This document shows, piece after piece, positions 26,813 through 38,500 of a DNA stretch of 64,000 nucleotides (position 1 is the first letter of the stretch; each line of letters begins with the position of its first letter). A program made the position numbers and the translations under genes. The notes beneath the pieces are model-generated. The model was given only the letters and a program-made list of their open reading frames with translations. It had not been told where the DNA came from and did not search any database. The stretch comes from Chondrosia reniformis (Eukaryota; Porifera; Demospongiae; Chondrillida; Chondrillidae), in contig OX359191.1 in the NCBI GenBank assembly GCA_947172415.1, positions 7,859,130-7,923,129 on the forward strand, given 5' to 3'.

Positions 26813-29800
26813 ACATTTTCTTATATTAACCATTACTTAATATCTATAGAATGATGTAGAGCACTATTTTCCTATAGACATGGTTGACATCAATATAAGC
26901 TTAAGGAAAATTAGACTGTTTTCCTAAACTTATTATTAATTAGAGAAGTTGAAAAGTGCAGCTTTTAATTATATACTTTAATTATAATGTAATTTTGCTA
27001 TATACAAGTATTATTGAGACCATGGCCAGTGCTATATTATATTTACAAAATATTCTTAAACCCAGTAGCCATATATATACATGTGTGCATTTATATAATT
27101 TAACAATCATGCATGTATTAATAAAGTAACAGCTATATATACGTATATATATAGCGTACATGTGCAAAATTAAATTTTATATAGTCACTTGGGGTGAAGC
27201 TGTTAATTACAATTATACAATGTAAACCACAATACCTTTAAGCTTGTGTGCAATTGCAATTTTTTAATTAAACAGGTCTATAGCTATTCATCTGACTCCT
27301 TTTGTATTGCAATATATATTATTTCTGCCTGTATTGTTCCATGCACCTATATTATATACACCATTGTTGAATGTATTCTCTTTGTATACTTTAATATACA
27401 AGAGTATACTGAAGATGGATCATGCATTTTATATATTTATACATTTAATAATTATATTAAATATACCAATGAATGTTTAAAATTCTGAAATTTATGATCA
27501 TGATCATGACATATAATTCAAAATTTAAAAAAGGAAAAATCTGATAGTTCTTAAATAAGTTTAGAGCTTCTTTTGAGTGGTTACTGGATTGTTGCTAGTT
27601 ACTGTACTTCTTTTTGCATCACTTTACTGAGTGTAAAGTTGACCCCAGGGCACACCACGAGGAGGTAGAAGTACTTCGTGCCCCAAAAACTGTTTTCAAC
27701 TCTGTTTGACACTTCCACTACTTGCGTCGTAAGAGAAGTTGCACGGGAACAGTCCGGCGTACCTGACCGACCTATGACCAGTTACTAGACTTGCCCTGCC
27801 ATGCTACGAACAGAACAAGCCCGACCCTGGCGGACCACAAACTCCCACCAATGAGAATCATCATGTGCACACAACGTAGCTTGGGAACACTGCACACAGA
27901 CTTTAGCTCATTGGGATCAGCCAGGTGCTTTAGAGTAGGGACCCATCAGTTCAATGAACTATAAGAAAAGAATTCAAAATACATGATATACAATGAAATA
28001 CTACAATGATGCATGGATACGAAAACTGAATACAAATTGAAATGCAAATGCCTTCCAAACCAACCTGAAGCTGCAGCCTACAACAGGGGTTCCTGACTGA
28101 CTACGTAGTGGCACTGGACCCACGCTCCTCCAGGTACGGGTCGTATAGTGAGAATCAACAAAGTTGATTAATAGTGAGATACATCTCCAGGCACTAACCC
28201 ATAGGTAGAGAGACCACCCCACTATACGAACACCGATGACCCTTTGTCGCATGGTACCATGGTCGTGCTCCTACCACGGTTTTCGCATCGATCTATGCAA
28301 GCATAGACCTCCAGAGTTGATGGCCCGTAGGCCGACGATTGAAAATTCCTTACTTGGTCTCTTATAGGAAAATTTGGCGGGGTAGTCGAACTTTGGCGCC
28401 CGTGCAGGCGCGGACCCTGTTGTAGTATCGTTCTGAAGTGACGTCACTTTTTCGTCTTATCCTAACCGAGGTCTCAAGCTCAGGAAAATTCAGTAATGTA
28501 TTCTCCTCAATCTATATATGACGGCACGCATAAAGTCAACATGCCCCATGATCAAAGGCCTACATTTTATAATTTCGATTAAATGGTTTAAATGGCCACG
28601 TTTTTGATAACGTTTCCTTTTGAGATTGAAATTAATTCATTGCATGCCTTCTACTTGTCTCACACTCGTAGCTTGTATTTGTCTTTTAGTATTTTTAAAC
28701 ATTGACAACGTTAATTTGGATTATTACATAAAAAGTGTTTCCCCTCTGTACTTCTTTTCAGATTGTCCTAGCTGTAGACATTAATTAATTGTATGGATGA
28801 ACAACATTTATTTGATGGAGAAAATGATATAATATGTTATAGCTCTGCTTTGTGTGTGAGTTTTCAATATTTGGCATAGCATGTAGCAAATGCATGTCTT
28901 AGCTATATATAATATTATGAATTTTATCTGTATGAACTGTATATAGACACTTAATAAAGTACAAATTTTGAATAAGACTTTATACTAATTGAACTCATGG
29001 ACTGGAATTTGGGTCTAGTATGATCACTGTATCATTTGAATTTCTAACTGTAACAGTTTAAAACTAGCCATACAGCTGTTGCCATGGCAATATCATTTTA
29101 GGTACATGTTGCTATGGTAATTTGAACTTGTAAGGCAGTATAAAATTATTGAATTAATTATAAGATAATGTTCTTAAATGGTCAGACTATTGTTCATTAA
29201 GTCAGACTATAAAATCATTTGATATATTCTTTCGTGGAGTATATATGCCATTCTAAGCAGAACAGTTTTAATAGAAAATTTGCTGTTAGCCATGTTCATT
29301 CCTATAGGCTGATCTGTTTACAGAAAAAAACTAAAAGCTTTTTGAAATTACAGAGTTTGCAATTGTTTCATCATAATCTTTTATCATTAAGATTTGTAGT
29401 AATTTGTGTACTATTATAGTGATTTGTATGCATGCATGGTTTAAAATTGGTTTGAATTAAATTTTGGCAGGCTTGTTTGTATATGACACCTTCAGACCAA
29501 ATTTAGTAATCTTTTGAACAATAGCTCTAGAATTTGTTACAGGTCAAGCATGTGGGACCAATTAGTAAATTGATTATGCAGATAATGTTTAAACACTTTA
29601 TAATTATCGGTTGCCTACATAGAGTTTCAGGTCATTTTGTGTGAATAGATATTTAACTTTTATTATGTGTGTATGTCTGTTTATATGCATGTCAACCATA
29701 GCAACTGATCATGACTTTAGGAGGATATTCCTCTTCATGTGCATGTCAACCATAGCAACTGATCATGACTTTAGGAGGATATTCCTCTTCATGTGCATGT

Positions 29801-30454
29801 CAACCATAGCAACTGATCATGACTTTAGGAGGATATTCCTCTTCATGTGCATGTCAACCATAGCAACTGATCATGACTTTAGGAGGATATTCCTCTTCAT
29901 GTGCATGTCAACCATAGCAACTGACTTTAGGAGGATATTCCTCTTCATGTGCATGTCAACCATAGCAACTGATCATGACTTTAGGAGGATATTCCTCTTC
30001 ATGTGCATGTCAACCATAGCAACTGATCATGACTTTAGGAGGATATTCCTCTTCATGTGCATGTCAACCATAGCAACTGACTTTAGGAGGATATTCCTCT
30101 TCACGTGCATGTCAATCATAGCAAGTAACTTTAGGAGGATATTCCTCTTCGATTTATGTGCATTTTTTGTGTAATAATGTTGTTATTGCTAGCTATAGTA
30201 AAATTATAATTATATAAAGGATTATCTAAAGTTGGATGATGGCCCGGGTCCAATTCTGACAATCATTACAATTGTATCTGATATATGTGTTTTATACTTA
30301 GTACACTGTCTCCTGACCAATTTGCAATCTCTATAGCTCTATATATATATAGACATCCATGGCTCGTGTTTCTTCTCTTATTAAAAAACTATTAAATGTG
30401 AATTATCAAACTATATATATGCATGCAAAGCGATTGTCATGAAATTTTAAGAAT
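26813..30454. other. Gene-free interval with GC-richer block and minisatellite
   Basis: 3.6 kb between the TRPA stop and the first lipase stop. 27620-28460 is clearly richer in GC than its surroundings and contains the 12-bp-plus palindrome AAGTGACGTCACTT (28436-28449, a CRE-type core TGACGTCA). No protein frame of merit, tRNA or spliceosomal RNA was recognised in it. The rest is AT-rich except for the minisatellite at 29685-30149. Confidence 0.6.
29685..30149. repeat. 54/48-bp minisatellite with an uninterrupted frame
   Basis: About nine units built on CATGTCAACCATAGCAACTG and TTTAGGAGGATATTCCTCTT. Most are 54 bp; some lack the six bases ATCATG and are 48 bp. Both lengths are multiples of three, so a 177-codon frame of 18- and 16-residue repeats stays open on the plus strand. 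No promoter, splice or family signal supports translation. Confidence 0.95.
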
Positions 30455-33400
30455 TTATACAATTGCATCAATGTCATCTTCAGCAAATGCTGTTGTCTTG
30501 ATATATTGGTCATGTACTCTCTCAAATGCCTTTACCACTGCATCAGGAACATGGTCATCCAGCATATCCTTGCCCAATTTAATTGTACTAAAGTCTTCAT
30601 TTGCACATAGAAATACTTCTATTTCACGTTCTTTACTGTAACAGAACCTGCATATATGTACGTAAATACATAAAGGTGCATGGTGGTCATAACCAGAACA
30701 TGGGAGAGGCATTGCTGTGGCAATTGTAGCTCAGTGGCAGAGCAACTGGTGGTCATAACCAGCTGTCCTGGGTTCGATTCCCAGCAATTGCGTCTTTCGT
30801 GTTTTCCCTCTTTATGATGTTTCATTGATTATTACTTGTGGTTTGATTATCACATTGATTATTCATGCTATATATAGCTATATATGCAGGAAACTAACCA
30901 CTATGCATAGCTACATATATTATACTAAAGGAAACATCAGGTAATCACTGTATATAGCTATCAGAGAGTACGGCAGTACTCTCTAAGTAGGGATATTATA
31001 ACATGTACGTATACTTACATACTATATACCGTATAGTTGCATTAATAATTATATAGATGTACATTATAAGAAGTATCAAACTGTTACACCAGCTTATTAT
31101 ATACGAAATATACCTCATCTGTTGTTCTTTTTCTTTCTTTTGCAGAAGAAGTACCTTTCCTGGTGGAAATAGGGGAATATTCTCTTGTCTTTTGATGAAG
31201 TTTTTGAGTCTTTTTTCAGCTTCTCTTTTAGTGTTTTCATACCACTTCCTAGCATACTTGCGAGCCAGACCCTCCTCTTTGTCATAGTCAGTGTCTTGAT
31301 CTTTACAAACAAACGCAGCATCTATTTCAGTATTGCCGCATTTAAGAAAATTCACCAATTTTTCACCAAATGAGCCCAACAAGATCTGATACTGTAACAT
31401 GTATATTGAAAATATAATACTTTGGAATAATATTTAATTAGCCATAAACATGTACCTTTGGAATTTGACATTGCTGTAGGTTCACAGATAATGAATTTGT
31501 CATATGAATGAGACTTCGAACAGATAATCTGTAAGAACATATATACATTTAAATAAAATGAAGGTTATATACATGCAATTACTAACCTGCCAATGACATC
31601 ATTACCAACAATATAGCTAGTGATAAAGGACTTTGAATATTCCATGAGAGGAAAGCTGAACGTTCCACCCACTGGAGAGAAACAGTAGCACTTCAAGTCA
31701 GGATAGTCCTCCTTCAACATTACACTGAGGACAGCAGCTATTCCAGCTCCAAGTGAATGGCCACAAATAACTAAGGTATAGTTCTATAGTTATATATAAT
31801 GTAATATACGTATATGTTTAAACTGTTGGTGAATATATACGTATATATATATACCTGATAACGCTCAAAAGCATTCCTAAGCACTTCTCTGTCGTTCAAG
31901 AAGTTTTTGATTGTAACTGCTGAGTTGAACAATCCAAGATGAGCATAAGTCCTTAGGTTACTAAATGGTTCTTCTGGTACATCTAATTTCTTAAGACTCA
32001 TGGTCATATCAGTGAAGGTATCCTATAAGAAGATGTACGTATATATATATACATGTATTCATGTTATCATTCTATTATGTACATAATATTAATAATAATA
32101 TAATTCCTGCATCCAACTGAGTATCCTATATACTTGTATTTTGGAGATACTTTTGCAGTGAATAATAACAATTTATTATTTTTATTACGCACTTCTATAT
32201 GTATACATATATATATGGGTTTCTGCTTTTTGTGGATAACTCCCATTGTATTATATTATTACATATACTGTATGCCTGGTTTATATAGTGTTTTGCATTG
32301 TATTCATCATATTGTACCCTTATTGACATTGATCCTCTAACAGTGAGAACTATTGTTTTTTTTTCTGTGTCTGCAATGACTGAAAATGGTTTGATGTGCA
32401 CCTGGAATAAAATGGAATGGACTGACGGTGTGTGGGTACGTGTGGGTGCAAAGCTATAAATCATCCTTCAGTATATACTATATATATTTCTAGACAGAGA
32501 ACATATTAACTTAAGGTGAAGGCAGATACTACCATACCGGAAATTTTGGTGGGAAGAATATTTTGCAGATTTTACTTTAGCCATTTTACTGGCGGATTTC
32601 TCTCAAAGCTACCAGTCTGCCAAGATATATATATATATAATTCCCCACCAAAATTTCTGGCTATATTTTTGCATATATATACTTACATCATTATCATAGG
32701 AACAAAACAGAACTTCCCGTTCATTCACTTCCGTTTCTAATAACAGAGCAGCTGTATTCATCATAAGGCAGTTGTCATGAAGCAAGGTATCTCCTGCTCT
32801 GGGCTGTTTCCATCGGCAACTTTGTGCATATTAATTAATGCATAATGTAAGTAAAACATTATCTGTATATACATACAAATCTGTAATAATATATACCTTG
32901 CCAGGTGGCACAGTCCACCCAGTCCACAACACGGGTTAAGAAATACATGAATAGGCCAACCATATATTCCTATAGCATATTTCAGGTAATACAGTCCTAC
33001 TGTAAACATCTCCCTTTCAGCCTATATATTAAAAAATATATAGTGCATTATATACAACTAGTACCATCTACTGTAATATATATTTGTGTGTATATATACA
33101 CAATATTGGTGTGTGTATGTATATAAACTAACCTCTTGCAAAAAGTTTAGTAGCCTTGGTTCATTATATGTGTAGCCCGGTACAGCCATTTTGGGATCAT
33201 TTGATATTATTTCTAAAGTCCACTATAATATTTTATGGAAATAAATTAATATTGTGTACATGCAGTATATTATACATACCATATAATGCTATATATATAC
33301 AAACATGAAAATTCATGTTATATATATGTATACTATGCATTGCATTGTGTAAGACCCCTAGCTATATATAGCATAGAGAGAGAGGATTCAAACATTCCCA

Positions 33401-35220
33401 TGCAGGGTCACTGATGAAGGGTGTCTGGCCCAGTGGAGCAGAAGAAGAAAGAAAAGACTCCTGTATCTCTTTCCAGGTTTAGTTCTCTATAGGCTTCTTA
33501 ATTGATTACAGAGTAGTCATAGCATGTAGGAAAATAGTGCTTTAGATTATTCATGTATACGTAGAATGCAATAAAGTATATACGAATTCTGTATGTATAC
33601 AAATGTATGCTTTGCTATATTCCACTCATTGTCCATGGACAACATACATGGACAAGTTCATAAATAACAAGTGTGTGTATGAACTAATTAAAGGATTCAT
33701 GTACGTAACTATATATGCAGAAAAGAGTAAGTATGTATTACAATCTCTCTATATAATATATCTACGTATACGTACCTCTCTCATTTTTACTGATTCCCTC
33801 TGAAAATAATCAGGGATATCTTGTTTCTTTGATAAGAGTTTTAATCCAGCTACAAGATCGCTGATCACATAATCCTTGCTCCCATGAAAGAGTATTGATA
33901 AGCCAGTTGCAATGTCTCTAAAGGCCAATGACAGAGAATCAGTTTCGTTAAAGCATTTGAAAAGCTTTTTAAATTTCTTTATGTAATACTGTTGCTCCAC
34001 TGATTGGTTGTAGTATAACTTCCTCGTTGATCGGCCAACCTTTCTGGAGGTATGCACTGTAATATCATCTCCACCAGCTCTTCTGGGCCTCGCTGAATTG
34101 ACCAGCAGCAGATTTCTTGCTCTATTTAACTGTTCCTCATCCTCTATCTCTGTTTCTAAGCCCTTGTGTAGTGTACACATTCCAAACGGATCAAAATAAT
34201 ACAGAAATAGGATTATTATGATAACAAGCAATGTCCAAGAAATACCAACAAAGATTTTGGTTCCTGTTAGTAACTCATTCATATATGAACAATGTTGATA
34301 TAACAAGCTATCTTGGTCTTGTTGACTAATAAAAAGGTCAACACTAGAAGCCACAAAGGTGCCAAATATGGTTAAGAGAACTTCAACAATGTAGAACACT
34401 ACACGTATACAAAGATAGATGGGCAGTGCACTTCTCTTGTGCAGTTCAAATATACGACCTCTTGCACTAATAGTCATTATGGCTGCCTCCAATCCAAGCA
34501 CAATTACTTGAGTTACAATCCAAAGGCACCAATAGATTAGGATCAAAGCAAAGAAGCTGTTGTCTGCCAGTTGACAAACTGGAATTCTTGTACTTAAAGA
34601 ACTTATCAACAGCAATATAGCAGAGATCAAGCTGAAAATAAAATTGAACCTCAATTAATAGTTCATGCAGACAAGCAAGCTTTCACAATTTGACAAACAG
34701 TCTGTTATAGATATGCGACAATAGATAATTTCATTTTCGTAGCCAAAACAGTTTCATTTACGTATATATACGAAACTGTCGGTTTACATGCATAATATTA
34801 CATGCAAAAGTGTCAGCTCTGATCTGATAGATAAGTTAGATTCTATATAGGTCGAATATCGATCGTTACGTACAGGGACTACATGTAGATATATACCTTT
34901 TGCATTATAATTATAAGGCCTAGGTTAGACTATATACATATATATAGGTGCTATTAATTTTAGAGCGATCGCGACTTATCATTAATACTCGCGATCGGGG
35001 ATCAGAGTTAGGAGCTGTGTGCAATGTCGATCATAGAAACATCGATGGCTCGTATTGAAGTGTACGATGCTTAAAATGTGTTTGTTAATAAGATATAAAC
35101 TACAGTAGCCTGTACATATACTTACCAAACCATTCTAATTAGGATTGCAATTGCTGAGGAGAACACAAAATCGTCGCTTCCAGCATTCCAGCGTTTTCGA
35201 CAACAAATCAAGGCAGGCAT
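30455..35220 (-). CDS. sn-1-specific diacylglycerol lipase, paralogue A
   Basis: Membrane serine hydrolase cleaving diacylglycerol to 2-acylglycerol (the 2-AG route). Exons (minus): 35220-35126, 34631-33776, 33222-33133, 33021-32897, 32819-32687, 32401-32318, 32022-31855, 31783-31587, 31528-31456, 31391-31114, 30647-30455; 763 residues. The N-terminus MPALICCRKRWNAGSDDFVF copies the DAGL start, followed by four membrane helices in exons 1-2. The lipase-3 fold runs from YGWPIHVF onward; catalytic residues appear as Ser in GHSLGAG (exon 8), Asp in GNDVIGR (exon 8), and His in DDHVPDAV (exon 11). PLFPPGKVLLL is a typical DAGL motif. All eleven exons have the same junctions as paralogue B. Length lies between human DAGLB and DAGLA. 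The last intron carries a tRNA-like gene on the other strand. Confidence 0.93.
30720..30791 (+). tRNA. tRNA-like gene with irregular anticodon arm
   Basis: 72 nt with a perfect seven-pair acceptor stem (GCAATTG/CAATTGC), a D arm GCTC/GAGC, a T arm CTGGG/CCCAG with TTCGATT loop, an intact A box (TAGCTCAGTGGC) and B box (GGTTCGATTCC), and a TTTT run about 12 nt downstream. The anticodon stem CTGGT/ACCAG leaves the loop GGTCATA, giving anticodon TCA with G instead of U at position 33. Reading CAT with U33 destroys the stem. It may be a tRNA pseudogene or the head of a tRNA-derived SINE. It sits in the last intron of lipase paralogue A. Confidence 0.5.
30955..30992. repeat. Shared inverted-repeat terminus (with 18135-18165)
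   Basis: CAGAGAGTACGGCAGTACTCTCTAAG-type sequence here matches, in reverse complement and with one change, 18135-18165 in the TRPA gene. Each copy is itself an imperfect palindrome of AGAGAGTAC. This looks like one end of a dispersed element; the body was not delimited. Confidence 0.45.
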
Positions 35221-35553
35221 CTCTATGATTTAGATTCTAGATGTTCGTTTAATCAATACCCAATTGACAGCATCGAACGCTAGTAGTCTACATATTATTT
35301 AGACTAAACTAATATAGTTGCTGGTTATGCGTCCTTATATAACAACTAGAAACTATTAAACTATTCACGTTATGGAACTATGGCATGTGCGTAGGCGTCT
35401 GGATATTCAGTGTACATTTTAGATATAATAACAATAAAACTAAATACAATTTTAGTGTCAACAAACCTAAATAACATGATATAAAAATGAATTAATGAAA
35501 CCCTTATTCCATGCACCACTGGTGCAAGCATGTATCTATCTCAAAATGTAATA

Positions 35554-38500
35554 TCAAACATTGCTTTCTAGAAATTTGGCAGAATAGCTGGTTATTTCTC
35601 TACTTGATTCTGAAGATTGAATATATTGCATATAAGCTTTGCCAAAGGCACCCTTGACAGCACCTGGTACGTGGTCTAATAGCATGTTTTTACCCAATCT
35701 AATGACACTAAAGTCTTCATTAGCCACAAGGTTGACTTCCATTTCAGGATCTCCTTCGCAGCAACTACCACTATAGAGGAGATTTCATAAAATAAACTTT
35801 ATAGATGAACTAATGGTACTAAGACAAATATGAATAATGACCGACAATATTCATAAAATAAACTAGATGATGGTAATACAAGTATGAATAATGACCAACA
35901 GTAGGGAGGAGTTCTAGACTGGCTTTTGCATAATTACAAAGAGTTATCAGAATACCAGTTATTTGAATAAAGTTTAAATACTACAAAGTTCAATGCTTCA
36001 ACTAGCTACTCTAGTATTCAACAGGGCAAAGGTAAAAAGAATACACATAAAGTTAACAGGGACCAGTGGGTGTTACCAGAAGTTACCAGTCTCACAAGAA
36101 CTTTTCTTTTTTTTGTTTAATTAACATGTTTTTACTGTATCTTTGGGATGGTACATCCTTCGACTTTTGAGCATTTAAAAACGATCTTCTTCAGTGACTG
36201 AAGAAGATCCCCAGAGTCAAAACATTTGACCAAGAAACGAAACTAAACTGCGTTTTTAAACGCTCAAAAGTCGAAGGATGTACCATCCCAAAGATAAGTT
36301 CAATGCAGCTAGAAGGAATCCTTATTCTATTATGTTTTACTGTACTTTTGTTACTGTAACAGTCAAAATGGTAACATGAAACCAGACCATAATGCCTCAT
36401 TCCTAGTGCAGTTGACGCATGTATTCTCTCATGTTCATTGAGTTATGCAGTACAGATTCCTGGGATGCATTCCTGTCAAACAAGCATAACCAGTACACAA
36501 CCTCCCATTTCCTAACAATTTGCACAACAATTGCAAGACTCCAAAACAACCAATAGCCTTAGCAAATTATACCATGTAAAATGAATTTTAGTAAAATAAA
36601 ACTTTGGTACTATTGTATAGTCTCTTATTGTTCAAACAAAATGATATACATAGTTACAACAGCCCCCCTTCAAAACCAATTAACTTGGTGATAGTTAATA
36701 CCTTTTACTGTCTTCATTGCTCTGTATGTGAATCATTCTGCCCGGTGGAAAGAGAGGGACTTTTTCTTGACTTTTAAGGAAATTCCTTAATTGATGTACC
36801 CTTCCAGCTTTAGAAATTGCATACCATTTTTTAAAATATTTGGTCGCCAAGTAGACAGTGTGGGTTACTGTTGCTATAGATATAGTTTCGCTTTCCTTTC
36901 CTAGAAGACATTCACACTTTAGTCCTCTGTTGATTAATTCACCAAGGGTACCAAGCATGATTTGATACTATCAGAGGCAATGAATCTAGCATCACATAAC
37001 TGGATTTTATACATATATATTGCCACTATATAACTTAAAAAATCAGTAGTACGTGTCTAAATATATAAACAAAGTGCACTAAAGCCTATGTAAAGGCTAC
37101 GATGAAGATGTGAATAATCACTGGAGGATTATGTTGATCATTTTAATAGGAGAACTTCTGTCCCCAGCCAAGATAAGACTTTGATTGTTTGGCTGGTCAG
37201 TGTAATATTGTACAGTGATTATTCGCTTCTTCATGAAAATACAGTTGTACTTGGTAACGGTATACTATACTTAGTATACAAATATCCAGTGCAGGAATGA
37301 AGTCAATAAGGTATATCAGAGGCAGGTGTACAGTGCACCCCACCAGGTGAGGCACTTTATTTATTGTAACCGGCTGGTGGTCATAACAAGCATTGAGAAG
37401 ATACTGTCTGCAGGAAACACTATCTTATTAATTATTTATAAAATTATAATACAACTGTTCTATGATAATCGAAGCAATTTTTTTGGCAATAACATTATTT
37501 ATTTACTTATATTTATTTATGTAACTAATGAGGACACCCAGGCAGACCAGCAATTTCAGCTGATGGGTTCTTCCTGTTGAAATATCATTATTCATTCATT
37601 CATTCAACATAGCAAGCATTACTAAATAAATTCACGTACATGTATACTTAAGGTACTAATGTCTACTTACTTTGGGATATGGCGCATTCTCCATTCTCAT
37701 TGTCATTGCATCAGATAAATGAATCAAGCTTCTTATTGTAATCCTGTAATTACACCATTTTAGTTAATTTAATTAACCAACGTGTATAAATTTAAATATT
37801 TGAAGTACATTTACCATACAGCATCCTTACACTAGTATTAAGTATCCCATTCTAGACCTTACCAGCTGCCATTTTGCTTGTGTGTAGGAGGTGACTACAG
37901 ATTATTTAGACGTGTACAAACACACATGATGGGCCTAGCAGAGCAGAGTAGAAGGAGAAAACTCTTTCATCCTCATCCAAAGCTCTCACTAGGTTTAGTT
38001 CACTATAGGCCTAAATTGTAGTATGTAGGAAAATGGTTTACATATGTTACTACAATACCAATCGTACCTTCCAATGGTATCATTGCCTATCAGGAAGGTG
38101 GTGATGAAGGACTTTGAATATTCCATGAGAGGAAAGCTGAACGTTCCACCCACTGGAGAGAAACAGTAGCACTTCAAGTCAGGATAGTCCTCCTTCAACA
38201 TTACACTGAGGACAGCAGCTATTCCAGCTCCAAGTGAATGGCCACAAACAACAAGTCCATAGGACTAAATGGAACAGCAGCACAGAGAATACAACGATGG
38301 CTTTTTATACTTATAGTATACTACAGTATATTGGTATTAATTCCATAAAAATGCTCTATTATATGTATGTATGACTATACTTAATTATATTCACCATCAA
38401 ATGAATATTAGTTGAGATAAATACGTATGTAATCTACAATTCAAATTTTCTAATGGATATTTTGTAGATTGTATAAGACATAAGATCAAAAGCTGATCTT

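Noticed and set aside
28390..28420. TTGGCGCCCG resembling an LTR-retrotransposon primer-binding site
   Set aside because: No CA-ending LTR next to it, no second LTR, no gag/pol frame.
29641..30174. Possible repeat-protein gene of 177 codons
   Set aside because: Minisatellite translation with no promoter, introns or family match; kept only as a low-interest finding.
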